Below are positions 34,195-41,584 of a stretch of 52,841 bases of DNA, in pieces. Position 1 is the stretch's first letter. Each line of letters begins with the position of its first letter. The DNA is from Saprospiraceae bacterium (GTDB taxonomy: Bacteria; Bacteroidota; Bacteroidia; Chitinophagales; Saprospiraceae). The stretch covers positions 1 through 52,841 of the forward strand of contig JANWVR010000100.1 in assembly GCA_025056735.1 (NCBI GenBank), written 5' to 3'. The notes below the pieces were generated by a model. That model did no database searches. It was not told the DNA's origin and saw nothing but the letters and a program-made list of their open reading frames with translations. Position numbers and translations under genes: made by a program.

Positions 34195-35160
34195 TCAACG
34201 CCTTTGCGGCGCGCCCTTTTCAGGCGTGTTTTCCAAGCGTCTGGGCTGCTCGTCTGCAAGCGCCCGTGCGATTTGTGCGGCTAAGCGAGCGTTGTTGCAC
34301 ACCAATTCGATGTTGGCCTTCAGGCTGAGGCCGCCGGTGAGTTGCTCGATGCGCGCCAGCAGGAAGGGAGTCAGCGCTTTGCCCCGGATGTGCTGGCGTT
34401 CGGCCTCGGCTATGGCCTGGGCGAGGATTTCTTCCATGGCTTTAGCGTCTAAGGCGTAGGGTTCGGGCACAGGATTGGCCACGACGACGCCGCTGCGCAA
34501 GCCGATGCCCCAATGCGCCCGGAGGAGTCGGGCGATGGCCTCGGGCGAGTCCATGCGATAGTCCACTTGAAGGCCGCTGGTGCGCGCATAAAATGCCGGA
34601 AATTCGTCGGTTTGATAGCCCAGCACGGGCACGCCGAAGGTTTCTAAGTACTCTAAGGTCAGACCGAGGTCTAAGATGCTTTTGGCCCCGGCGCAGACGA
34701 CGGCCACGGGTGTGTGGGCCAGTTCTTGCAGGTCGGCGGAGATGTCGAACGTCGCCGGTGCGCCGCGGTGTACGCCACCGATGCCGCCGGTAGCGAAGCA
34801 GCGGATGTCGGCCAGGTGAGCGATAATCATGGTGGCGGCCACAGTGGTGGCGCCGTCGAGGCCCCTACTGACTAAGTAGCCTAAATCGCGCCGGCTGGCT
34901 TTGGCAATGCTGCGCCCTTTTTGGGCGAAATGCTCCAGCTCTTCGGCGCTCAGGCCGGCGCGCAACTTCCCGCTTACGACGGCGCAGGTGGCCGGCACAG
35001 CGCCCGCCTGCCGCACAGTTTGCTCGACGCGCAAGGCCGTTTCTAAGTTTTGCGGATAAGGCATGCCGTGAGCGATGATGGTGCTCTCCAAGGCCACCAC
35101 CGCCTGGCCTTCAGCCAGGGCCGACGCCACTTCGGGCGCGAGAACGATCGGCGAACTCAC
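34195..35160 (-). CDS. psuG: Pseudouridine-5'-phosphate glycosidase
   Basis: A 321-residue enzyme that splits pseudouridine 5'-phosphate into uracil and ribose 5-phosphate with a manganese ion. Family strings are VVALESTIIAHGMPYPQNLE, AVVSGKLRAGLSAEELE, RRDLGYLVSRGLDGATTVAA, CFATGGIGGVHRGAPATFDI, SADLQELAHTPVAVVCAGAK, SILDLGLTLEYLETFGVPVL and QLTGGLSLKANIELVCNNAR. The length matches E. coli PsuG. The usual partner PsuK, a pseudouridine kinase that makes the substrate, is not adjacent. The frame carries seven CTTAG pentamers on its coding strand, part of a window-wide codon-context pattern. Confidence 0.93.
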   Translation of the reverse strand: MSSPIVLAPEVASALAEGQAVVALESTIIAHGMPYPQNLETALRVEQTVRQAGAVPATCAVVSGKLRAGLSAEELEHFAQKGRSIAKASRRDLGYLVSRGLDGATTVAATMIIAHLADIRCFATGGIGGVHRGAPATFDISADLQELAHTPVAVVCAGAKSILDLGLTLEYLETFGVPVLGYQTDEFPAFYARTSGLQVDYRMDSPEAIARLLRAHWGIGLRSGVVVANPVPEPYALDAKAMEEILAQAIAEAERQHIRGKALTPFLLARIEQLTGGLSLKANIELVCNNARLAAQIARALADEQPRRLENTPEKGAPQRR

Positions 35161-35214
35161 AGGGGATAGGCGTGCATTTTAGCCATCAAACAACGGCGCG
35201 GGTTTGTCGGCGGC

Positions 35215-36516
35215 TCACAGCCGCACTGCCAGCGCGCGCTTATCGGGCGCCGTGAAGTAGCGCAGCGAAACCTGCAAATCGGTGTTGTACAGCCGGTTCA
35301 CCCCGTCAAAGAATCCCTCCGAGGCCAGATTGATCGTGCCCTGCGTCAGGCGGGCATCGAGCGCCCACCGCGGATGTAGTCGCCATTCCCAGCCCACAGA
35401 GACGCCCATATCGAAGGCACGGAGTCCTTCGCGGACGCTGTACGCATTCGTGGGCACCGGGGCAGAACGGAAGGCCGTCGTCTGGGTGCGCATGGGCATA
35501 TTCCAGGATGGGCGAACGCCGATGAAAAACGCCTGATCAGGCCGATATCGGTGATGCACGCCCATGGGCAGTTCAAAGAAAATCAAGCCATCTACCTCAT
35601 GGCTGACCACGAGCGGCCCACTGGGGGTGTTTTCCTGAATCCGACCGCCTAAGGAATAGCCGCTGACCGACCTCATCTGCGCTTCTGCCTGCCAGCTGGT
35701 GTTGGGGCTGAAGCGACAGCGAAAGAGGTAGCCCAACGTCAGCGCCGGCGTAACGGTAAGCGACTTCCATTGCAACACACTGGCCCCCAGGCCGATAGAC
35801 AGACCGTGTTCGATGCGCGGGGATTGCGGCGTTATATCCACTACTCTGGGCAAAAGCGGCATACTGCCGGACGGACTCAGGGGCGCTAGCTTTGCCTCGA
35901 CAGGCAGCACCACTATCGCCCCCAACGCTTGCAGGTGGATCTCCGCGGCTTCCGGTGTTTGTTCCATATCGCCAGCAAGGGAAGACAGGAGCGCCTCCGA
36001 GCGCTTGCTTTGGCGGAACAGCTCTTCAGCGCCAGGTTGTGAGATGATGCTCCAGTGAGCATATCTGTGCGATAGGCGCTTACTACCCTTGACTGCGTTG
36101 GGCACAGGGGTTGCCCGCACACTCGTAACCGGGTTTGAGGCAAGGCGCTGGCCATGGGTCTTCTCAGCGTCCTTGCTCGCCGACTGGCCCAAAGTCCGGT
36201 TATCGCCTGCAGGTGCGACTCGTTTGCCCTGTGAGGCTCCCTGTATCGCTTCGGCCACTGCTTCGGCGGGCGGTGCTGGCGTATCCAGCTCTTTTTTCTG
36301 CGAAGGTCGCGCCTGCCACAGCAGCAGCGCTGAGGCTGTGGCCAGCAGCAATATCCACCCTCCATAGCGCCGCCACAGCGCTGCGCTACCGCCCGGACGC
36401 TGGGACTCTGCCAGCAACACCTCCATCGCTGCCCACGCGCGCTCGTCGAACGGAAACTCGTGTCGCCTCAGTTGCTCGCGCACGTATTGTTCTTCCTTGT
36501 CAAGTTGCGGTTCCAT
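35215..36516 (-). CDS. Membrane-anchored sigma-factor partner with barrel-like C-terminus
   Basis: A 433-residue protein encoded 60 bp downstream of an ECF sigma factor gene. Residues 1-45 are an acidic, helical cytoplasmic-type region (LDKEEQYVREQLRRHEFPFD, then ERAWAAMEVLLAES). Residues 49-67 are one transmembrane helix (YGGWILLLATASALLLW). A long Pro, Ala and Ser-rich linker follows to about 220. The last 200 residues alternate polar and hydrophobic with Gly and aromatics (HGLSIGLGASVLQWKSLTVT, ALTLGYLFRCRF, AFFIGVRPSWNMPM, FDMGVSVGWEWRLHP, ALDARLTQGTINL, LQVSLRYFTAP), as in outer-membrane beta-barrel proteins. Gene order and N-terminal plan suggest an anti-sigma factor. No zinc-binding anti-sigma motif is seen. 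Confidence 0.75.
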   Translation of the reverse strand: MEPQLDKEEQYVREQLRRHEFPFDERAWAAMEVLLAESQRPGGSAALWRRYGGWILLLATASALLLWQARPSQKKELDTPAPPAEAVAEAIQGASQGKRVAPAGDNRTLGQSASKDAEKTHGQRLASNPVTSVRATPVPNAVKGSKRLSHRYAHWSIISQPGAEELFRQSKRSEALLSSLAGDMEQTPEAAEIHLQALGAIVVLPVEAKLAPLSPSGSMPLLPRVVDITPQSPRIEHGLSIGLGASVLQWKSLTVTPALTLGYLFRCRFSPNTSWQAEAQMRSVSGYSLGGRIQENTPSGPLVVSHEVDGLIFFELPMGVHHRYRPDQAFFIGVRPSWNMPMRTQTTAFRSAPVPTNAYSVREGLRAFDMGVSVGWEWRLHPRWALDARLTQGTINLASEGFFDGVNRLYNTDLQVSLRYFTAPDKRALAVRL

Positions 36517-36576
36517 CTTCTATCGCGCTAAAGTTGGTTTACTAAAACAGTTGGACATATGTCCTTTATTAAATAC

Positions 36577-37131
36577 TCATACCGCCGATGCGTAAAAGTG
36601 GCGCAATCGTTCCTGCAGCAAACGGCGCGCCTGAAATAAATGCCACTTGGAAGTGCCTTCGTCAATGCCCAACATCCCGGCAATCTCGCAGTGCTTGTAG
36701 CCATCCACTACGTACAGGCTGAATACTGTGCGCGTAGCAGGCGGCAATTGCTGGATGAGGCGGAACAAGTCTTCGGCCTGGAGCTGATCCAGTCCCTCGT
36801 TCACTACGCGCCCGTCGGCCTCCGTGTGAAAGTCCATAGCGCGCCGATACGTTACCTGACTGCGCACGTGATCAATAGCGGTATGCAACACTACCTTGGC
36901 CATCCATCCTGCAAAAGAACCCACGCCGCTGTACTGCTCTAAGTTGGTGAAAATTTTTAAAAATGCCTGATTTAATACTCCAATAGATTCATCCCTATCC
37001 GACGTGTAGCGCATGGCAATGCCCAATAGCCGCCCGAAATAGCGTTCATACAGGTATTTTTGAGCCAGCGGATGCCGCTCCAAACAACCCTGCCTCAGCT
37101 TTTCGTCCGTACTGGTGGGATGATATGCCAT
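36577..37131 (-). CDS. ECF-type RNA polymerase sigma factor
   Basis: A 184-residue sigma-70 family protein with only regions 2 and 4. Region 2 runs from about residue 22 (AQKYLYERYFGRLLGIAMRY, SVGVLNQAF-type residues reading ESIGVLNQAFLKIFTNLEQY, then FAGWMAKVVLHTAIDHVRS). Region 4 covers about 115-180 (LIQQLPPATRTVFSLYVVDG, YKHCEIAGMLGIDEGTSKWH, LFQARRLLQERL) with the helix-turn-helix that reads the -35-type element. This class in Bacteroidota usually controls a surface or stress response through a membrane partner, here the downstream gene. The target promoters cannot be inferred. Confidence 0.92.
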   Translation of the reverse strand: MAYHPTSTDEKLRQGCLERHPLAQKYLYERYFGRLLGIAMRYTSDRDESIGVLNQAFLKIFTNLEQYSGVGSFAGWMAKVVLHTAIDHVRSQVTYRRAMDFHTEADGRVVNEGLDQLQAEDLFRLIQQLPPATRTVFSLYVVDGYKHCEIAGMLGIDEGTSKWHLFQARRLLQERLRHFYASAV

Positions 37132-37308
37132 GCCCTGACTCGATGCTTTTTTTGATGTCGAAAGTTAGAGCGAAAGGGTTGGGTATTGAGGCATTTTAAC
37201 GTTTCAAAAATATTCGTGGCGTAAAAACCAACAAAGCCAGGGTCTCGTACCTTGTTGCGATTTCGGCTCAGGGCTTTTATGGCTCTAAAAAATGCCGCCA
37301 TCCCATTC

Positions 37309-38643
37309 ATGCGCATCGTCATCATCGGCAACGGCGTCGCCGGCATCACCGCCGCCCGCCATATTCGCAAACGAAGCGACCATTCCATTCTGGTCATCTC
37401 CGACGAAACGGACTATTTCTTCAGCCGGACGGCGCTCATGTATGTTTACATGGGCCATATGCGCCCGCAAGACCTGAAGCCTTACGAGGACTGGTTCTGG
37501 GCTAAAAACCGCATTGAACTGCTCCGCGCCCGCGTCGTGGCGATTGATTTTGAAGGCAAAACCTTGCAAACGTCCGATGGGCGCTCGCTGCCTTATGACC
37601 GCCTCATTCTGGCCACCGGCTCTAAGTCCAACAAATTCGGCTGGCCCGGGCAGGACTTAGACGGAGTACAGGGCCTCTACCACTGGCAGGACTTAGAGTC
37701 TATGGAACGGCACAGCCGCGGGCTGCAGCGCGCCGTCATCGTGGGCGGCGGCCTCATCGGCATCGAAATGGCCGAAATGTTTCATTCGCGCGGCATTCCA
37801 GTTACCTTCTTAGTGCGCGAGTCCAGCTTCTGGAACAACGTACTGCCCGCCGAGGAGTCGGCCATGATCAACCGCCATATCCTTGAGCACGGCATTGACC
37901 TGCGCCTGAGCACAGAACTGCGCGAAATCCTGCCCGACGCTCAGGGCAAATGCCGGGCTGTCCTCACCTCGCACGGCGAAGAAATTGCCTGCGGCTTTGT
38001 GGGCCTGACCGTTGGCGTCAGCCCAAACGTGGATTTTCTGCGAAACACGCCGCTGGAGATCGGCCGAGGCATCCGCGTGGACGAATACCTGCAAACCAAC
38101 CTGCCCGACGTGTACGCCATTGGCGATTGCGCCGAACTGCGCCAGCCGCCCCCAGGCCGTAGGCCCATTGAAGCCGTGTGGTACAGCGCTCGCGCCATGG
38201 GCGAGACGGTGGCGCGTATCCTCTACGGCGAACCCACGCCCTACGACCCCGGCATCTGGTTCAACTCGGCCAAGTTCTTCGACATCGAATACCAGGTCTA
38301 TGGAAACGTGCCCCCTGCGCTGCCGCCCGAAGTAGAAACGCTCTACTGGGAACACCCCGACGGACGCAAAAGCATCCGCATCAACTACGACCGGGCCAGC
38401 GGAGCGGTACTGGGCTTCAACCTCATGGGCGTCCGTTACCGGCACCACGTATGCGACCACTGGCTGCGCCAGGGAACGCACATCGAAACAGTGCTCGAAA
38501 ACCTCGGAGCGGCCAATTTCGACCCGGAGTTTTATCCGCAGCACGAAGCCGAATTGGTGGCTCTGTACAATCGCCAGACGGGGCAAACGCTGCGGCTCAA
38601 ACGGCGGCGGGGGCTATCGTTGCTGCGAAAGATTGGGATGTAA
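37309..38643 (+). CDS. NAD(P)/FAD-dependent oxidoreductase
   Basis: A 444-residue two-dinucleotide-fold flavoprotein. From the ATG at 37309 it starts with the FAD-binding loop MRIVIIGNGVAGITAARHIR. In-frame ATGs at 37252 and 37279 add only a leader. The middle holds LPYDRLILATGSKSNKFGWP and the NAD(P)H-binding loop RAVIVGGGLIGIEMAEMFHS. Near the end of the core is LPDVYAIGDCAELRQPP. The fold resembles nitrite reductase-type, rubredoxin reductase-type or ferredoxin reductase-type enzymes. The C-terminal domain (FFDIEYQVYGNVP, LGFNLMGVRYRHHVCDHWLR) includes a conserved-looking H-H-x-x-C-D-H. No redox-active C-x-x-C pair is seen. It probably passes electrons to or from the membrane 4Fe-4S protein whose gene follows, which is inference from neighbourhood. 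Confidence 0.85.
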   Translation: MRIVIIGNGVAGITAARHIRKRSDHSILVISDETDYFFSRTALMYVYMGHMRPQDLKPYEDWFWAKNRIELLRARVVAIDFEGKTLQTSDGRSLPYDRLILATGSKSNKFGWPGQDLDGVQGLYHWQDLESMERHSRGLQRAVIVGGGLIGIEMAEMFHSRGIPVTFLVRESSFWNNVLPAEESAMINRHILEHGIDLRLSTELREILPDAQGKCRAVLTSHGEEIACGFVGLTVGVSPNVDFLRNTPLEIGRGIRVDEYLQTNLPDVYAIGDCAELRQPPPGRRPIEAVWYSARAMGETVARILYGEPTPYDPGIWFNSAKFFDIEYQVYGNVPPALPPEVETLYWEHPDGRKSIRINYDRASGAVLGFNLMGVRYRHHVCDHWLRQGTHIETVLENLGAANFDPEFYPQHEAELVALYNRQTGQTLRLKRRRGLSLLRKIGM

Positions 38644-38721
38644 TACGTAAATGCCTGCGCGGCTCTGCGGGGCGGCGGGGGAGATTGTTCGGTTATTCAT
38701 TTGGATTGTTCACGAATATGG

Positions 38722-38737
38722 GCCAAACAAGTTTGGC
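38722..38737. promoter_or_regulatory. Palindromic operator-like site, copy 1
   Basis: GCCAAACAAGTTTGGC is a perfect 7 bp inverted repeat around two bases. It is followed by GGTTA as in copy 2. It lies immediately upstream of the TACTTTTG -7 element. Confidence 0.75.
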
Positions 38738-38740
38738 GGT

Positions 38741-38748
38741 TACTTTTG
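38741..38748 (+). promoter_or_regulatory. -7 promoter element of the membrane 4Fe-4S gene
   Basis: TACTTTTG matches TAnnTTTG exactly and sits between palindrome copies 1 and 2, giving a leader of about 50 bases to the ATG at 38805. I see no certain -33 element. Confidence 0.5.
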
Positions 38749-38763
38749 CCAAACAAGTTTGGC
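38748..38763. promoter_or_regulatory. Palindromic operator-like site, copy 2
   Basis: Identical 16-mer to copy 1, starting 26 bases later. It begins at the last base of the -7 element and would cover the expected transcription start. Confidence 0.75.
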
Positions 38764-38772
38764 GGTTATTGG

Positions 38773-38788
38773 GCCAAACAAGTTTGGC
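38773..38788. promoter_or_regulatory. Palindromic operator-like site, copy 3
   Basis: Third identical 16-mer, 25 bases after copy 2 and 17 bases before the start codon at 38805. It lies in the leader. Confidence 0.75.
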
Positions 38789-38804
38789 CGTTACGATTAC
38801 GGAT

Positions 38805-40082
38805 ATGCAAAACGCCTCTCTTTCTATCGCTCAACCTGCGCCGGTGCTGACGCCCTGGCGCCAGAAGGTTGCTTTAGCCCTGGGCGCGCTGGGCGCGCTG
38901 TTGTTGCTCATTGTATGGGCGGCTGGCCGGGCCGTGGCGCCGGTTCCTACGCTTTTGGCTTCTTTGGGTCTGATGGCTGCTGGCGCCTGGCTCTTTGTGC
39001 GGGAGGAATACCTCAAGCATCCTGCCGGTATTCGCAACAACGGCGCGTGGTTTCGCAGCCTTACGGCCCGCGGCGTGTGGGGGTGGGTGCTGGGCGTTTT
39101 TATCACCGGCTTCTATGTCTGTCTGTACTGGTTTCCGCAATACCTCAAGGGCCTCATTGAGTTATTCACGCCGCTGAGCCAGGGGCTGCGTGCGCGTGCG
39201 GCAGACCAGTGGTTCGTTTATGGGACGCTCTACACGGTGGCCGTGCTGCTGATGGGCGTCAAGTTCTTCTTCAAATACCGGCACAACGCCTACCAGCGCA
39301 TCCGCACGGTATCGGTAGTGTTCTTTCAGCTGTGGTTTGCCTGGCTGTTGCCCGGCCTGTTGGTGCGGCTGCAGCAGCCGGAGATTTACTTCTCCTACTT
39401 CTGGCCGCTTTCGTACTATCAGGGCACGCCGATGGCTTACCAGGGGCACCTGAAGTCCGACTTGGGGCTGTTCTACTTTTTCTTTGGGCTGGCCATGTTT
39501 TTCATCGGGACGCCGGTGCTTACGTACTTTTTCGGCAAGCGCTGGTATTGTTCGTGGGTGTGCGGCTGCGGCGGCCTGGCCGAGACGGCAGGCGACCCGT
39601 TTCGCCACCTGTCGGACAAGAGCCTGCGCGCCTGGCGGATAGAACGCTGGCTGATTTACAGCGTGCTGCTTTTTGCGGTGGCTATGACGGCCCTGCTGTG
39701 GATCAATGTCGCCACCGGGCGCAGCGTGTTGCAGCAGTTTTCCGAGTCGTTCTATAAAACGTACTCATTCCTCATTGGCGCCGCCTTTTCGGGGGTGGTG
39801 GGCGTGGGCTTCTATCCGCTTCTGGGCAGCCGGGTGTGGTGTCGTTTTGGCTGTCCGATGGCAGCCTGGCTGGGCATCTGGCAGCGCAAGAAGTCGCGTT
39901 TCCGCATTACGACCAACGGCGGGCAGTGCATCTCCTGCGGCAACTGTTCGGCCTACTGCGAGATGGGCATTGACGTGCGCGCCTACGCCCAGCGCGGCGA
40001 AGACATTGTGCGCGCCTCATGTGTAGGATGCGGCATCTGCTCGGCGGTGTGTCCGCGCGGGGTGCTGCGGTTGGAGGCGTAG
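38805..40082 (+). CDS. Membrane-bound 4Fe-4S protein (NapH/CcoG/NosR-like)
   Basis: A 425-residue inner-membrane iron-sulfur protein. I chose the ATG at 38805 because upstream codons of the open frame run through the palindromes and the preceding gene. There are about six hydrophobic helices. Two cysteine pairs near the membrane (YCSWVCGCGGLAE and WCRFGCPMAAWLG) match the C-x-x-x-C-P-type motifs of NapH and NosR. At the C-terminus two ferredoxin motifs follow: CISCGNCSAYCEMGID and CVGCGICSAVCPRGV. Such proteins move electrons between the quinone pool and a soluble or periplasmic partner. The neighbouring FAD oxidoreductase on the same strand is a likely electron partner. Three identical palindromes around the promoter suggest tight control. 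Confidence 0.87.
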   Translation: MQNASLSIAQPAPVLTPWRQKVALALGALGALLLLIVWAAGRAVAPVPTLLASLGLMAAGAWLFVREEYLKHPAGIRNNGAWFRSLTARGVWGWVLGVFITGFYVCLYWFPQYLKGLIELFTPLSQGLRARAADQWFVYGTLYTVAVLLMGVKFFFKYRHNAYQRIRTVSVVFFQLWFAWLLPGLLVRLQQPEIYFSYFWPLSYYQGTPMAYQGHLKSDLGLFYFFFGLAMFFIGTPVLTYFFGKRWYCSWVCGCGGLAETAGDPFRHLSDKSLRAWRIERWLIYSVLLFAVAMTALLWINVATGRSVLQQFSESFYKTYSFLIGAAFSGVVGVGFYPLLGSRVWCRFGCPMAAWLGIWQRKKSRFRITTNGGQCISCGNCSAYCEMGIDVRAYAQRGEDIVRASCVGCGICSAVCPRGVLRLEA

Positions 40083-40121
40083 GCGAGGACATATCTTCAA
40101 TTAAAGCCGAACGTCCTGCCT
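40081..40121 (+). terminator. Possible weak terminator after the 4Fe-4S gene
   Basis: AGGCGAGGAC at 40081-40090 can pair with GTCCTGCCT at 40113-40121 with one bulge, followed by CTTTAG. The loop is long and the T tract short, so this is tentative. Confidence 0.3.
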
Positions 40122-40153
40122 CTTTAGACTACTTTACAGGGCAGATAGTTTGG

Positions 40154-41512
40154 TCAAAAAATAAGCGCCCCGCCTACGCGGAAGTTCACCGCCGCCGAAC
40201 GGTAGGGCGTAATGGCGTTGAGCGCGTTGTCGGATAGGGCAAAGGCCTGGAGCGGCCCCAGGCGTACGGCAGCGCTCAGCCCTAAGTTGGTGGCCGAGCG
40301 GTTGTTGATGCTGTACATGGCGCCCACGGTGAGCCAGGGCAACGGCGACCAGTGGCCGCTGAAGCCCACGGCGGTTGTCTGGCGGCGGTCGTCGCGTTGG
40401 TGGTGGAGCACGGCGCCCAGCACCCAGCGCTCCAAGAGCTGCCATTGGGCGGCGGCGTAGTAGCGCGTGGGCAGCGAGGTGGTTAGTTCGGCGTCGGCGC
40501 GCTGAAAGTTGAGCACGTCGTTGAGGCTGTCCAAAGCCGCCCCAAAGTCCAGGCTGTCCACCGTGCCGTTGAGAATGTCGGTACCGGGGATGAACACGCC
40601 GTCGTATTGGTACGTGCCCTGGCTGCGAAAGTAGGCGGTATTTTGCTTCCAGGAGATGCGGCTGCCGAGGTCTAAGGCGCTGGCGCTCAGCGTGAAGCGC
40701 TTGCTCAGGCGCAGTTGCACGCCTACGTCGAAGCCGATGCCGGAGTTCTGGCCAAAGCGGTTTCGCAACTCGTTGAACGACAGGTCGTAGCCAAAGCCCG
40801 ATGTGTCCACAGCGGAAATGAGGCTGGAGGAGTAGAAAGCGTAGTCGGTCTGGAGCGAGAGTTGATAGATGTCTGGTTCGGTGAAGACCTGGATCTTGCG
40901 GCGCGCTTCGTCGGTAACGAGCATGGCGCTCCCCGAGAGGTACTTTGCGCGCGCGCCAATGCGCAGGTGTTCGCCGAAGTCGCGGGCCAGGCCGGCGCTC
41001 AGTTCGTTCCAGCGCACGGTGCTGAGAGCCGGGCCGATGTCGAGCGTCTGGCCCACGTAAGGGCCGTTGCCGTACCAGAGCAATTCGGCCAGCGCGCGCG
41101 GATAATTGGCGGTAGCGGCGGTACGCTGGCTCCAGCCGGCAGTGAGGTACCAGCCGCCCAGGCGAAAGCCCAGCAGCGCGCGTTCGTTGCGCTGGTCTAT
41201 GCGCAGCGTGTTGTCGGGTTGCAGCTGGTTGATGGCGCCGCCCAAGTCTAAAATGGTGCGTCCGTTTTCGCGGCGCAGCAAGTCGTTGTAGGCGATATTG
41301 CCCGAATGAGCGGCGTCAATGCCGATAGCAGGCCCGCCCAGAAACACGGTTTTCTCTTTTGGGAAAAAAGCCGGATTAGCGGCATTGGCGTGCCAGGTTT
41401 CCGGGCTGAGGTAAAGCATGAGCTCCTGTTGGGCTGCGGCGTTTCGCGCCATTAAGGCGACATTCAGCAGCAGCGCGTATCGAAAAAAAGACAGAAAAGG
41501 GCGTTTTTTCAT
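40154..41512 (-). CDS. DUF5723-like outer-membrane protein
   Basis: A 452-residue exported protein with a signal peptide (FFRYALLLNVALMARNAAAQ). After it comes a stretch typical of Bacteroidota outer-membrane proteins of the DUF5723 type: LYLSPETWHANAANPAFFPK, NIAYNDLLRRENGRTILDLG, then many alternating beta strands, for example GFRLGGWYLTAGWSQRT, GIGFDVGVQLRLSKRFTLSA, WVLGAVLHHQRDD and LTVGAMYSINNRSATNLGLS. It ends in VNFRVGGALIF, with a terminal Phe as in barrel proteins. Its function is unknown. It is the last of three envelope genes on this strand, 72 bp after a lipoprotein gene. Confidence 0.8.
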   Translation of the reverse strand: MKKRPFLSFFRYALLLNVALMARNAAAQQELMLYLSPETWHANAANPAFFPKEKTVFLGGPAIGIDAAHSGNIAYNDLLRRENGRTILDLGGAINQLQPDNTLRIDQRNERALLGFRLGGWYLTAGWSQRTAATANYPRALAELLWYGNGPYVGQTLDIGPALSTVRWNELSAGLARDFGEHLRIGARAKYLSGSAMLVTDEARRKIQVFTEPDIYQLSLQTDYAFYSSSLISAVDTSGFGYDLSFNELRNRFGQNSGIGFDVGVQLRLSKRFTLSASALDLGSRISWKQNTAYFRSQGTYQYDGVFIPGTDILNGTVDSLDFGAALDSLNDVLNFQRADAELTTSLPTRYYAAAQWQLLERWVLGAVLHHQRDDRRQTTAVGFSGHWSPLPWLTVGAMYSINNRSATNLGLSAAVRLGPLQAFALSDNALNAITPYRSAAVNFRVGGALIF

Positions 41513-41584
41513 AAAAAAGACGGAAAAGGGTAGGGTAGTGGTCGGTGAGTGGGAATGGTGGGCATGGGTAGCGAGCGCCCTTGG

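Noticed and set aside
38722-38788. Match of the palindromes to known FNR, CRP or LexA sites
   Set aside because: The half-site GCCAAAC does not fit TTGAT, TGTGA or the usual SOS boxes. I leave the regulator unnamed.
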